Assembly: GCA_029844215.1 (NCBI GenBank)
Contig: CM056725.1
Location: 54,225,609-54,289,608, forward strand
Reading direction: 5' to 3'
Length of the DNA: 64,000 nucleotides
Source: Przewalskia tangutica
Lineage: Eukaryota; Streptophyta; Magnoliopsida; Solanales; Solanaceae
Below are positions 22,855 to 34,480 of the stretch, in pieces. The position numbers were made by a program, and so were the translations under genes. Every line of letters starts with the position of its first letter. Positions within the stretch are counted from its first letter, which is position 1. Under the pieces are notes generated by a model that saw only the letters and a program-made list of their open reading frames with translations, ran no database searches and was not told the DNA's origin.

Positions 22855-25369
22855 TGTTATACCCCGTATTTACAGAGTATGTACGTAAGGGAATACGTAC
22901 AAAAGTCTAGCCTTAAAGTTAAGCCTTGGACGTTTTTTATTTGTGCACAACTCACTAAAAGAACCGTTTTCCGACGAAACGTTTCCACAGCTTTCGTAGG
23001 GCAAATTCCGGCTATGCCATTTCTATTTTTTGCGGATTTTTCTGAGAGACGAAACATTTTGGACCAACGGGAGGGCGACACTTGGCACCCTCCAATTTGT
23101 GGACTTGAAATCGTCCATTGGACGAATTGGACAATGAAGTGCACGTTTTTTGTGCCTTTGCACAAGTCAAGGATTAGGTAGGATATTTTGTGTGCAAGTT
23201 GGCCAAGGACACTTGCCCTAATCTTGACCTTACACTTGCCTAGCACTTGGCTAAATCTTGGCCCTTGGTTGGCCATGTCTTGACCTATAAATACCACCTT
23301 AAGATGAAGAGTTCTTCATACACAATTTCCTTGAAAACTCTTTAAAATACTCTCCTCTCACTTTTAGCCTTTTTCGTCCAACACCCCCTTTTAGTGAGCT
23401 TGGCCGAGGCAACCCCTTCCCCCTAGCCTAGCCGAAATCTACCCCCCTCCCTTGGTAGAAAAGTTGCCTTCTAGTATTGTTATTATGCCCAAAATACCCT
23501 AGCCCAAATTCCTTAGTCCTTAGTAGAAGTTGTGAAGAACTTCTAAGGTTTCTTGGAGCTCTGAGCGCATAAACTTAGGAGCTAAACCTTGCTCAGGCGC
23601 GACTTTATCTAGGATATTATTGGGCTTACCGAGGTAAACAATCCTAACCCTCTTTGAATTAGAGAATACATATTGTAGTAGTATAAGAATAAGTATTAAA
23701 TACTTAGAAGAATATCACAGAATAGAATTGAACTGTTATCACAGTAGAAGAGTCTAAAAGAAGAATAATCAAATTGTACTTACATAGGACTGTTTTCACA
23801 GTAGACTTGAGTAGCTCACCGGGTAGGGTAGTGCTGCCAAATTTTCCGTAGGATATAGAACCCTCTGTTTAGAATCATTTACAAAGTAGTCTAACGTTGA
23901 TAGGCGTGTCGACTATTATAGGTCGATTCTCTCGCGCGACATATTCAACTGGCGGTGGTTTTCACGAGAAGGTATGTGATTCTTCCTAAAGCATGATATT
24001 TTACAATATATATGTAGTACGGTAGACGCGTACGTGTTAATCGAATAATAACTACGCAATGTCTTTGACTTAAGCTGAATAATACTTACGGCAATGCCTC
24101 ACGCTTAAGCTCGAATAATACTTACTAAGAATGCCTCACGCTTAAGCTGAATAATAAAGAATCAAAGCATTTCAAAAGAATATCAATCATTTTTAACATA
24201 AGAGAACTAATCGTTTAAAACAGGAGCTTAAGAGTTATACTAGCTTTATGGGAAGTTAAGTATAACCACTTAAGATTGATAAAAGAAACAGTTTGCCTAT
24301 GTATTTATAACAGACTTATATTGACTTGTGAAAAGAATAATAAGATGGTTTGATAAAGTAGACATGATATGATGCTATGTGTGTTAGTGTCTTGTAACGT
24401 TTGTATAAGAGAGTATTCTTGTTGTGCTTATGTTGTTTAACGATAAGCTGTTATGTTAGTATAATATCACTCACCTCTTGACATATTACGGGGTTGTCGC
24501 CTCCGATGCGGGGTAGACTCAGCGATGCAGGACCATGATTCGAGAATACCTCATGCGGGTCCAGGGGACCTATGCGGAGCTACGGGAGTTCCAGGTTAGT
24601 GATGCGGGGCTATACCTCATGCGGTCTATGTGGCCATGCGGACTACGAGTCCAGGACGATGCCGAGGAGTAGCTACCCTCGATGCGGGTTATGTACTTAC
24701 GCGCCTATGTGAGTGGCCTATGCGGACTACGGAGTCCGTGATTAGGCTTGCATGGTGATACTACGCAATTGGCCCGCTCGATCATTCGCAGCCCGTAAAA
24801 GACTCACATAGTTTACCTATTGTTGCTCTTGTTTGTGATGTGGCACTATGTGCGGTTTCCTTGGTTGTTTCATACATACTTGCAAAACTGATTTTTAGAT
24901 GATATGTTTTCATTTAAGTACTTTACAGTTTCATATACTTAGTACCTGTTGTACTGACCTCCTTCGGGGGGCTGCGTTCATGCCGCAGGTAAGGGCAAGC
25001 AGGTGCTAGATCCACATCCTTAGGATCTCTACGTTGGTGTCGGGAGCTCCATCTTTTCCGGAGGCTCTACTTTTGGGTATGATCTCCCTGTTGTAGATAG
25101 TTTTGTACAGTCAGGGTATGGCGGGGCCCTGTCCCGCCATAGTTATATACTTCCTTAGAGGTCTGTAGTCATGATGTACAGTATCGGATGTAACTGCTAA
25201 ACCATGTTTATATATATATGCCGAAAGGCGACGTTTTCTCACATAAACTGTGTCTTATTTTATAAACTGTTTCATGTCTTGTTTTATATTTCCGCTGATT
25301 ACTCTGATGTATGACTACTTGGGTGCCCCGGTAAGGTACCAGTCACGGGCCCCGGAATGGGTCGTGACA
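22855..25369 (+). repeat. E1 3' LTR
   Basis: It is 2515 bp, from TGTTATACCCCGTATTTAC to GGGTCGTGACA, with a TATA box at 23286-23293. Near the end are the UUCG hairpin (24958-24971), the CTGCG/CGCAG hairpin (24972-24988) and a perfect 9-bp hairpin with arms TATGGCGGG and CCCGCCATA (25117-25141). It carries an intact U5, unlike the 5' LTR. Confidence 0.92.
24958..25141 (+). other. Conserved hairpin group near LTR 3' end (best example)
   Basis: Three inverted repeats occur in fixed order: CCTCC-TTCG-GGGGG, then CTGCG-TTCATGC-CGCAG, then about 130 bp later TATGGCGGG-GCCCTGT-CCCGCCATA. The same order occurs in LTRs of every family here, in plus copies near 12417, 32151, 43990, 49710 and 63198 and in minus copies near 4050, 13990, 15015, 37510 and 54620. 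Confidence 0.65.
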
Positions 25370-25374
25370 TTTAA
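25370..25374. repeat. Target-site duplication of E1, right copy (TTTAA)
   Basis: Exact match to 15677-15681; the E2 LTR resumes after it. Confidence 0.95.
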
Positions 25375-27276
25375 CCCAAAGTACTACGTACTTCTACTCT
25401 TTTTCATATAAAACTTCTAAGATACTAATAACCGTAGTATCAAGTCACAACTACCTTTCAAAACAAGTCACAATACATTTTAGAAATATAATTAGGCTTC
25501 TAAATCAAGTGACTTCTTTTCTTTTAACACCTTAGGCAATTGATGCCTTAAAATCAATTTGCCTTTCTTTAATACAAGCCATTTATCCTTACTTATTTTA
25601 CTTAGAGTTGATCTCTCTTTTTAACTTTCCCTAAAGCTAATATAACCAACTTCCCATAAAGTCATTATATTAACTTTATACATTAGTCAATTACATTTCC
25701 TATATCCAAGGGACTTATACGTTTAAAACGAAACAAGTATCATATACTTTAAAACACTTCAAGTCCCTTAACCTTGAAAACTAAGACATCCTTACTACTT
25801 TTAAACAAGTGAGTTAATCCCCTAACTCAACCGACTTGGACATTCTTAAAACAAGCAAAGGATATCAAAGTCTTGTACGTCTACCGTACTATATATGTAC
25901 AACTATTCATGCTCAAGAGATAGGAAAGTTCCACATACCTCTTCGGGTCAATCCACTCGCTAAGCCCAATATACCGCACGTAGTATGTCAACCTATAATG
26001 ACCATAATACATCTATTAACTTCTTACTTCAAACGTAGAATATAATAAGTGCAAAGTCACTAAATTCTACGGAAAATCGGACAACACTTCCTTTGTTTCT
26101 ACATACTTTACCACCTTTTTCAAGGCCCGAATTCAATAACCAAACACGCCACATTTAAGGCCCAACAATGTAGTTAACAATAGGGGATTACACGCCTATA
26201 AGACGTGTAAAATTCCGCCCCACAATTGATATCAAACTAGTACAAACTACAAGGTAAATTCGGCAACTTGAGATACAACAACACCAATTCTTATCCAATT
26301 TCCTTTTCAATCCAAGTTGTTTGGTATAACATGATATAAAGCCGCAATCGATTACAACTACTACAATCCTCAAGTAGGTAAACATGCGATGATTCTAATT
26401 AACGACCAAATTGTATTTCAATTTCAAATGGCTCATATGTCATTTCGGATTTAGGCTACAACAATCCATATCACTTATCAATCTTCAATAAATATACTTC
26501 ATGCTAGTAAAAATGTAAGGCTAACAACAATATATAATCTTGTAACACTTTAAGAGAACAAGATTGTTACCTTAACGAGCCTTAATCCACTTCAAATCCG
26601 AAGTCGCTCCCTAGAAACTTAGAGCCTCTTCTTGACACTTCAATCCGCCACTTGAGACCCTTAGAATATCACAAACAACTTTCCTTTAATCTTCCAATCA
26701 AAACCTAGGAAAGCAACTAGGTTTTCACCTTGCGACTAATACGAAAACAATTTTTTTCCGGGATCTTTCTATTGAGATACCCTTATGAACCTTGGTTTAA
26801 AGTGTGGAGCTTATTGGACAACAAACAAATTTTTTTTCTCTTTTGAAAATGTTGAACCCGAGAGCACCCTCAAGTTCATCCAATTTTTCTTGAAAATTTT
26901 CTAAGTGTGGAAGCTTGTCTCACTACTAGTATACATATATAGCACAATGGAGGGCTAAGATTAATACATATGTGTGGTTTGGATGAAATTCTCTTAAATA
27001 TCAAGCCAAGTGGCCCCATTGACTAAGTCAATTATATCAAGCTCTAGACTTTGCAAGATTTGGTCATCCTAATTTATGGTCAAATGACCATCAAGCCCAT
27101 GCCATTTTCGTCCAAGACCACTTAAGGGGGTGACACGTGTCGCCCTCCCATTCGTCATAATATTTCGTTTTCCGACAATTCCATAATTCCGATAATTTTT
27201 TACTAGTCTCAAATCTTAACATTTGGGATTCATACGTACGTTCTTAAAATATGTCCTGTAATTACGGGGTCTAACA
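25375..27276 (-). repeat. E2 3' LTR, remaining part (right of E1)
   Basis: It continues the LTR broken at 15681 and ends, on the minus strand, at its start TGTTAGACCCCGTAATTAC (27276). It holds a palindromic G-box (CACGTG at 27134-27139). It is very close to the E6 LTR. Confidence 0.88.
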
Positions 27277-27316
27277 TTCTTCCCCCCTTAGAAAGATTCA
27301 TCCCCGAATGTTCTTT
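27277..27316 (-). promoter_or_regulatory. E2 polypurine tract and imperfect hairpin
   Basis: On the minus strand the TAAGGGGGGAAGAA tract abuts the LTR. The upstream inverted repeat ACATTCG/TGAATC has lost two pairs compared with E1. Confidence 0.8.
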
Positions 27317-27429
27317 CGGAGTCAATCTTATAATTAGCATCATAGTTTCTTTTTACAACCCCGACATACCAATAATGCCACACATGGCCACATAATAGCA
27401 CTTAAGCAAAAATACTTCAATTAAAACTT

Positions 27430-28251
27430 GACAAGTAAGGGAAAATGAATTACCTGAAGGTGTAGGGAATAAGTGAGGATACTTTCTCAACATGTCCTCC
27501 TCCGCTTCCCACGTCATCTCCTCCCTATTATCATTCTCCACAAGACATTGACGGAAGCCACATCCTTGGTCCGCAGTCGCCTGACCTGGCGATCGAGTAT
27601 CGCTATGGGACTCTCCTCATACGATAACCCCTCTGTCACCTGGACCTCGCTAGCTGGGAAAACTCTCGATGGATCTCTGATACACTTCCGCAACATAGAA
27701 ACATGGAAGACCGGATGTACCGCCTCTAACTCTGATGGCAGATCCAACTCATAGGCAACCTTGCCTACTCTACGGATGATCTGGTAGGGCTCAATGTACC
27801 TTGGGCTAAGTTTCCCCTTCTTTCCGAATCTCATCACACCCTTCATGGGTGATATCTTCAAGAAGACCCAATCGTCTACCTCAAGCTCCAAATGTCGACG
27901 CCGATTATCTGCATAAGACTTCTGCCGACTCTGAGCTGCTAACAGTCTCTCCTGGATAAGCTTCACCTTATCCACAGCCTGCTGAATCAAGTCTGGGCCA
28001 ACTAACTGCACCTCGCCCACGTCGAACCAACCAATCGGCGACCTACATTTCCGCCCATACAAAGCCTCGTATGGCGCCATCTGTATACTAGAATGGTAGT
28101 TGTTGTTATAAGCAAACTCCACAAAAGGCAAATGATCCTCCCAGCTACCCCTGAAATCAATCACACAGGCTCGCAGCATATCCTCAAGTGTCTGGATAGT
28201 ACGCTCTGCCTGCCCGTCAGTCTGAGGATGAAACGCGGTACTGAGACTCAC
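27430..28251 (-). pseudogene. E2 integrase C-terminal half and chromodomain
   Basis: A 245-codon minus-strand frame (28251 to 27514) begins within the integrase core at LSTAFHPQTDGQAERTIQ, carrying the catalytic Glu (codon 28204-28206). It runs through the integrase C-terminal domain (VGEVQLVGPDL, GVMRFGKKGKLSPRYIEP) into the chromodomain (ILDRQVRRLRTK, VNVLWR). A frameshift near 27530 moves the last part, REEMTWEAEEDM to LFPTPSG, into another frame that ends near 27430. It keeps the RYIEPYQIIRR segment that E1 has lost, so it is the best reference here for this domain. Confidence 0.88.
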
Positions 28252-28972
28252 ATGTGTCCCTAGTCCCTTCTGGAAAGACCTCCGTGTTAGCCAGAACCGG
28301 GCTCCTGCTCGATATAATCGATGTAGGGACTCTGTGCAGTCTCACAATCTCTCTGATATACAATCTGGCATAATCCTCAGCCGAATACGTAGTTCTGACT
28401 GGAAGAAAGTGGGTTGATTTCGTCAGCCTGTCAATAATAACCCAGATGGAATCATACTTCCTCTGAGTACGAGGTAACCCTGTAACAAAGTCCATGTTGA
28501 TCACCTCCCACTTCCATGTCGGAATATCAATAGCCTGCAATAGCCCACCGGGCTTCTGGTGCTCTACCTTGACCTGCTGACAATTAGGACACTGTGCAAC
28601 AAAATCTGCCACGTCCCTCTTCAGGCCATCCCACCAATACATACATCTGAGGTCATGGTACATCTTAGTCGACCCTGGATGAATAGAATAACGAGCACTG
28701 TGTGCCTCCCCCAGAATCTGCTGATGAAATCCTGCCCCATCGGGAACACACAATCGGCCCTCAAATCTTAGCACCCCATCAGGCGCTACCTCGAATAGAC
28801 TCTTCTCCTCCCGAAGAGCCGCATCTCGATACCGTAATGGGTCCTTATACTGTCGCCTCTTCACCTCATCAACGATGGAAGACTCGGCAATCTCACGAAC
28901 CCGAACCCCACTATTATCGGTATCGACCAATCGAACCCCAAGGCTCGCTAGCTGATGGATCTGACGGACCAT
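28217..28972 (-). pseudogene. E2 integrase N-terminal half, second catalytic Asp lost
   Basis: A minus-strand frame from 28972 covers the end of the RNase H linker (IHQLASLGVRL) and the zinc-binding domain (GEAHSARYSIHPGS, then CPNC). It continues with the start of the catalytic core, including NMDFVTG (Asp codon 28490-28492). At about 28300-28315, where relatives have SDRGAQF, it reads SSRSPVL: the second catalytic Asp is gone and the frame drifts. The changed bases sit in a CAGACAG context, so this may be a real loss or a sequence error. A frameshift separates it from the C-terminal half. Confidence 0.85.
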
Positions 28973-28981
28973 GTCATGTCT

Positions 28982-29968
28982 CTATGGTTGTACCTCTGAC
29001 AGACTCCCCATCGATCTATGACTCAAAGCATCTGCAACCACGTTGGCTTTCCCCGGATGGTATAGAATATCAACATCATAATCCTTCAACAACTCTAACC
29101 ACCGCCTCTGCCGCAAGTTCAGCTCCCTCTGCCTGAAGATATACTGGAGGCTCTTATGGTCTGTATAAATATCCACATGAACCCCATATAAATAATGTCT
29201 CCAAATCTTCAAGGCATGAATAACTGCGGTCAACTCTAAGTCGTGGGTAGGGTAATTCCTCTCATGCTTTCGTAACTGCCGGAAAGCATAGGCTATAACC
29301 TTGTCGTGCTGCATCAATACACACCCTAGCCCGATACCCGAGGCATCACAATAAATCACGTATCCCTCTAACCCCTCAGGAAGAGTAAAAACTGGAGACG
29401 TCGTCAACTTTTCCTTTAGTAACTGGAAGCCCTTCTCACAAGCTTCTGTCCACTGGAACTTAGCTGCTTTCTGAGTCAGCCTAGTCAACGGTGTTGATAT
29501 CGAAGCAACCTGCACCACAAACCTACGATAATAACCTGCCAGCCCTAAGAAACTGCGCACCTCGGTCGGAGTAGTAGGTCTCGTCCAAGACTTGATCCGT
29601 CACCTTTGCCGTATCCACTCGAACACCATCAGCCCCAATAATGTGCCCCAGGAATGCCACTGAGGCCAACCAAAACTCAGACTTGGAGAACTTGGCGAAC
29701 AATCGCGGCCCGAGGACCCTGGGCACCGTCCTCAAGTGATCTGCATGCTCCTGCTCTGTGCGCGAATAAACCAGGATGTCATCAATGAATACTCTAACAA
29801 ATGTATCCAAAAATTGCTTGAACACCCGGTTCATCAGATCCATAAATACCGCTGGAGCGTTGGTCAAACCGAAAGACATCACCCTGAACTCATAGTGCCC
29901 ATACCGGGTCCTGAATGCAGTCTTTGGGATATCTGTCTCTCGAACTCTCACCTGATGATAACCAGACC
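28982..29968 (-). pseudogene. E2 RT (3' part) and RNase H
   Basis: Two overlapping minus frames give RT from VRVRETDIPK (next to the E3 junction) through FRVMSFGLTNAP and catalytic FIDD (29778-29789) to FLGHIIGADG. The second gives RSFLGLAGYYRRF and an intact-looking RNase H (YCDASGIGLG, HDLELTAVIHALK, YTDHKSL, YHPGKANVVADALS). The frame changes near 29560-29620 and stops at 28980. The N-terminal half of RT is missing because E3 inserted at 29968. Confidence 0.88.
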
Positions 29969-32568
29969 TGTTATACCCCGTATTTCCAGAGTATGTATGC
30001 GAGGGCGTACATACGATTATTCAAGCCCTAATTAGGTTAAGAATGAACTTGTGAACTTTCAACTAAAAGATTAGAACTCAGAAGGAAATTCTACGTTTTT
30101 AATATTTTAACCGATTACAGATTTTTTCTGAGAGAAGAAATATTTTGGACCAATAGGAGGGCGACATGTGTCACCCTTAGTTGGCATGGGTTGGACGAAA
30201 TGGAGGCCTAGTGGACAAGTCAAATGGTCAAGTCTTGCAAGATATTTTTTGGGTTAGTAGGGGTAGGTATAGTGGACGGTTTTCTTGAGCAAGTGGGAGG
30301 CCACATGGCTCATTGTTGTGGGGGACATATGTCCCAATGTTGTGGTGGACATATGTCCCAAGGTTGTGGTGGACACTTGGTGGAAGACTCCACTCACACA
30401 AGTTATCTAATCTACACCCTTCATTTTTGTTAATCTTGGCCCTTGGTGGTTCTATAAATACCCCCCTCTTGTGCAAGACTTCTTCATCCACAAACACAAC
30501 TTCCAAGTCTCCAAAATTCCCTCCCCCTCTAGTAGTATTCTCGTCCAAATCCTCTCCCCCCCCCTTGCCTAGTGTTTCGTCTGAAACACCCCCCTCCCCC
30601 CCTTCCTTGTAGTTTCGTCCCAACCCCTGGGTAGAAAAGTATTCTCCAAGTATAGTTGCTATTCCAAAATACCTTAGCCAAATACCTTGTAGTATTCCAA
30701 AGTCACCTCTATACTAAAAGCCCAGAAATACTACCTTATATCCATTAGTCACAAAACGAAACCCTAAGGAAAATCTTCATAGTTGGTTGAAGTTTTAAGT
30801 AGAAGTTGTTTGGGAACTTCTAAGGGTTTCTTGGAGCTATCGGAGCGTACAGAATAGGAGCTAAACCTTGCTCAGGATCGACATTTGTCTTGGATAATTT
30901 TGGGCTTGTCGAGGTAAATATCTTGTCCTTCTATTATAATTGGAGATTACATACTGTAGTTGTATAGAAATAAGTATAAGTTATATGGAAGGAGGGTATA
31001 AAAGAAGAGAATTGAACTGTACTTACATAGGACTGTATTTACAGTAGACTTGAGTAGTTGTCGGGTAGGGAAGTGCTGCCCAATTTTCCGTAGAATTAAG
31101 AACCCTCTGCTTAGAATATTCTACAGAATAGTCTAGACGTTGATAGACGTATTTGACTATTATAGGTTGATACTCTGCGCGCGACATATTCGACTTGGCA
31201 GGTGGATTTCGCCGAGGAGGTATGTGATTCTTCCTATCCTCTTGAGAATGATATTTTTAAAATATATAAATAGTACGGTAGAGGTACGTGTGTTAACTGA
31301 ACTTGGTTTTACTCTGATGTCTTTTGACTTGAGTTTTAAATAATAAGAATCTTGAAGTATTTCAAAAGAGTTATGAATCATTTTTGAAAGAAAAGTAATA
31401 CTTGGTTTTAAAAGCTTAAAGAGTTATACTAACTTTATGGGAAGTTAGGTATAACGACTTAAGAAAGATAAAAGGAACGATTTACTTATTTGTTTATGAA
31501 AGTCTTATATTGATTTCTGAAAAGTGTAGTAAGATGGTTTGATAAGTAAACATGTTATGATGCTACGCGTGTTAGTGTCTTGTGATGTTGTGTAAAGGGG
31601 TTTATTCTTGTTGTGCTTACGTTGTTAAACGTGAAGCCCGTTGTACTGTTATTATATCACATACCCCTTTGACTTGTTATACCGAGGGCTTGCCACCCTT
31701 GATGCGGGTCTATACGGCCTATGCGGTCTGTGTGACTATGCGAGTCGCGGAGTTCCGTGATTGATCATTCCGTTGTATTATCCCGACGCGAGGAATGCCT
31801 CATGCGTCTCGTGTGACTACGCGTCAATGTGACTATGCATCGCGGAGTCCGTGAGGATACCGCTGGTTAGCTACCCCGACGCGAGAATACCTCATGCGGT
31901 TCGCATGTGTGACCTATGCGCGATCGGGAGTTCCGTGATTAGGCTCGCAAAATGATACTATGGGCGATTGGCCTTGCTTCGATCATTAACGGCCTAGAAA
32001 AGACCAGTTATGTTATATCTATTTTTTGCGTTTGGTTATGCTGTGGCACTATGCGTTACATCGTTGTTTCGTACATATTTGTAAAATTGGTTTTAAAATG
32101 ATATGATTTCATTTAAAGTACTTTACAGTTTCACATACTTGGTACCTGTTGTACTGACCTCCTTCGGGGGGCTGCGTTCATGCCGCAGGTAAAGGGAAGC
32201 AGGTAGCAGATCCTCATTCTTAGGATCCTTACTCTGGTGTCAGGAGCTCCATTTCTCCGGAGGCTCGACTTTTGGTACGACTCTCCCTGGTGTTGTAGAT
32301 ATTTTGTACATTCAGGGTATGGCGGGGCCCTGTCCCGCCATAGTTGTTTACTTCCTTAGAGGTCTGTAGTCATGTTGTAAAGTTGGGATGTAACTGCCAG
32401 ACTTGGTTTATATATATATGCCGAAAGGCAACTTTCTCTCAGATAAACTGTGTTACATTTTACATTTGTTTCATGTCTTGTTTTATTATTCCGCTGATTA
32501 CTCTGATGTATGTCTACTGGGGTGCCCGGGTAAGGCACCAGTCACGGGCCCGGGATCGGGTCGTGACA
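29969..32568 (+). repeat. E3 5' LTR
   Basis: At 2600 bp it is related to the E1 LTR, beginning TGTTATACCCCGTATTTCC and ending GGGTCGTGACA. It has TATAAATA at 30453-30460 followed by a C-rich tract (30519-30606), and the full U5 hairpin group, including the perfect TATGGCGGG/CCCGCCATA pair near 32317-32341. Confidence 0.9.
30303..30374 (+). repeat. 24-bp tandem repeat upstream of the E3 TATA box
   Basis: ATATGTCCCAATGTTGTGG recurs at 24-bp spacing (30327 and 30351) with a partial unit before it. It lies about 80 bp upstream of the TATA box, a typical place for LTR enhancer repeats; that role is inferred. Confidence 0.8.
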
Positions 32569-32572
32569 AAAG

Positions 32573-32586
32573 TGGTATCGTGAGCG
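32573..32586 (+). other. E3 primer-binding site, damaged
   Basis: It reads TGGTATCGTGAGCG where E1 has TGGTATCAGAGCAG. The first seven bases match initiator tRNA-Met. The change falls at CAG triplets. Confidence 0.8.
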
Positions 32587-32630
32587 ATTAATCTCGGAAG
32601 GTGTCTACAGACCGTATCTAGTAGAGTCTT

Positions 32631-32664
32631 GATTATCGGTGTGTTGTGCACCACACCAATAATC
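32631..32664 (+). other. E3 leader hairpin with GTGCAC loop
   Basis: Identical to E1: arms GATTATCGGTGTG and CACACCAATAATC, loop TTGTGCAC, about 46 nt after the primer site. Confidence 0.65.
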
Positions 32665-32776
32665 AGGAGGCTATAGGATATTTAGGATTGGTTTCCATTC
32701 TTCTCACTCTGAGATCGTGCTTTAGAGCTGTGTTATAAGTTGGACCCCTCTAACGTATTTCCTTTCTTTACCAGTT

Positions 32777-34115
32777 ATGCCTCCGCGCAAGGCAACCCGG
32801 GCCCAGAAGGGCAAGGCAGCCGAGGGAGCTGCTAGTAGGACACAGAGGGCCACGAGGGCCCAGGCCCAGTCTATACCCGAGGCGATACCTCAGACGGCGA
32901 GTTCCACGACGCCGCCAGCCCCAGCAGGGTTTAGAGCCGCAGCAGTGGCTGATGAGACCACAAGATTTACGCCTCCGTCCCACACCGGAGCAGAGAGATG
33001 GGTTACAGAGATGGCCCGCCATCGCCGTGATTGTGGCCAGACATGAGGATAGGCTGGACGCAGCAGTTCCAGTAGCACCCGTGGTACATCCTAGATCGGA
33101 CAGCTTGAGACTACGGGATTTTCTGAGTTGTAGCCCGCCAGAGTTCTACGGGTCGAGGCCTGAGGATGATCCGCAGGAGTTCATCCGTCAGTTACAGAGG
33201 ATCATGCGAGTGATCAAGGCTTCGGAGACCGAGTCCGTGATCTTCGGTTCGCATCGGCTGCGTGATACCGCAATGATCGTTTGATTCGCGGAGCTATCCC
33301 GAGGAGAGCACGCGCTCCAAATATTTGGGGACGAGTTCTCGGAGGCTTTTCTCACTCACTTCTTGCCTCCGCAGATGAGGAGGGCACGGGCCGACAAGTT
33401 TTTGATGCTGAGACAGAGAGGGCGCACCGTTAGGGAGTACAACGTTGAGTTCGATTCGTTGGCTCGATATGTCCCTGTGCTAGTAGAAGATATGGAGGAC
33501 CGAGTGCACCGCTAGGTCACCGGGTTAGATGATTATTTGGCAGAGTCTTGCTCGGGTGTGGCTCTTCAGCCGGGCATGGACATTGCCCGCATGCAGGCTC
33601 ATGCACTTGGATGCGAGGAGCGTAGAGGCCGACGGGTCGACAGATATCAGCAGGTTAAGGCCGTGACGGCATGATCTTTGGTAGCTCTGGTGGACGGCCC
33701 AAGCTAGCCTAGATTTGCACCACAGCCAGCTCAGAGCACTCCTACATCGTCTTCAGGACAGCCAGGGTATTCGAGGGCAGATCAGGGCCTCAGGACTTCG
33801 GACTTCCAGGGTAGCATAGGTGCTAACCGATCGAGGTCCTTTCAGTGTGTCCGATGTGGTAGATTCCATTCTGGGAGTTGTGATACTACCTCGGGAGTTT
33901 GCTACACTGCGCCGCAGGTCACTATGCGAGTCCGCCCACCGCAGGCGCCGCAGATGGTAGGGTCACTGTAGGTCTTTCGCCGGTCTTCTTCACCTACTGC
34001 ATTTCGCCCCGAGAGCAGTGGTACTCAGGACCAGCAGTCGCGGCAGGTCGTGGCAGGGGTCCTAGTTCTAGCGGTCCTCAGAACCGCATTTATGCCTTAT
34101 CCACCGGCAGACCGT
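32777..34115 (+). pseudogene. E3 gag
   Basis: The start ATGCCTCCGCGCAAGGC (MPPRKATRAQKGK) opens a 90-codon frame. A frameshift near 33010-33050 leads to the structural Gag core at about 33100-33284 (LRDFLSCSPPEFYG, DDPQEFIRQL, HRLRDTA). More core sequence follows at about 33340-33500 (FLPPQMRRARADK, FDSLARY). A zinc knuckle is at 33843-33880 (CVRCGRFHSGSC, i.e. Cys-X2-Cys-X3-His-X3-Cys). A second knuckle near 33900 is unreadable. The start was chosen because the same MPPR start follows the leader in E1, E4, E5, G1 and G2. Gag makes the particle and binds RNA. Confidence 0.83.
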
Positions 34116-34129
34116 GAGGCGTCACCGAT

Positions 34130-34480
34130 GTCGCCATGTACTTTATCGGGCTTCATGTTGTGATGTGTATGCCTTGATAGATCCGGTTCTACTGGCCCTA
34201 TATATCTCCCTTATTACTAGTAGGATAGGATAAATCCCGAGTCCATAGACCCTTTCGAGGTAGCTACGCCAGTAAGTGATTCGGTGGTAGCTCGGCGGGT
34301 ATATAGGGCTTGCCCGGTGACTATATGCAGTCGTCAGACCCTAGCCGACTTGATAGAGTTGAATATGACCGATTTCGATGTGATCATGGGTATGGATTGG
34401 CTAGCTTACTACGCCAATGTGGACCGCAGGAGAGAGTGGTACGGTTCCAGCTTTCTGGGAGCCGTTATCGAGTGGGGGAA
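34130..34480 (+). pseudogene. E3 protease
   Basis: VYALIDP marks the aspartic protease active site (LIDP at 34174-34185); a lost G next to it breaks the DPG motif by frameshift. The downstream body matches E1 (VVARRVYRACPVT, LADLIEL, FDVIMGMDWLAYYANVDRR) in the frame from 34284. The protease would cleave the Gag-Pol polyprotein. Confidence 0.75.

Larger units (their letters stand above)
15682..25369 (+). mobile_element. E1: complete chromovirus inserted in E2 LTR
   Basis: At 9688 bp it contains a 5' LTR (15682-17959), primer-binding site, leader hairpin, gag, protease-RT-RNase H-integrase-chromodomain pol, polypurine tract and 3' LTR (22855-25369), flanked by TTTAA on both sides. The coding region is broken by many frameshifts left of about 21.6 kb but clean in the integrase. 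It is the only full-length pol-bearing element with both LTRs in the window. Confidence 0.93.
14613..29968 (-). mobile_element. E2: minus-strand chromovirus, 3' half, split by E1 and E3
   Basis: E2 consists of a 3' LTR (14613-15681 plus 25375-27276, about 2970 bp once E1 is removed), a polypurine tract (27277 on) and pol from chromodomain back to RT (27353-29968). At 29968 the RT frame is cut by E3. Its protease, gag, primer site and 5' LTR should lie beyond E3 but are not present. The left flank is CATGT (14608-14612). Confidence 0.85.

Noticed and set aside
22857..23297. 146-codon minus frame, repeated at 15684-16103
   Set aside because: It occurs in both E1 LTRs only because LTRs are copies of each other. 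It lies across the promoter region and resembles no protein I know.
28702..29136. 144-codon plus frame
   Set aside because: Antisense to E2 integrase and RNase H, which are clearly coded on the minus strand.
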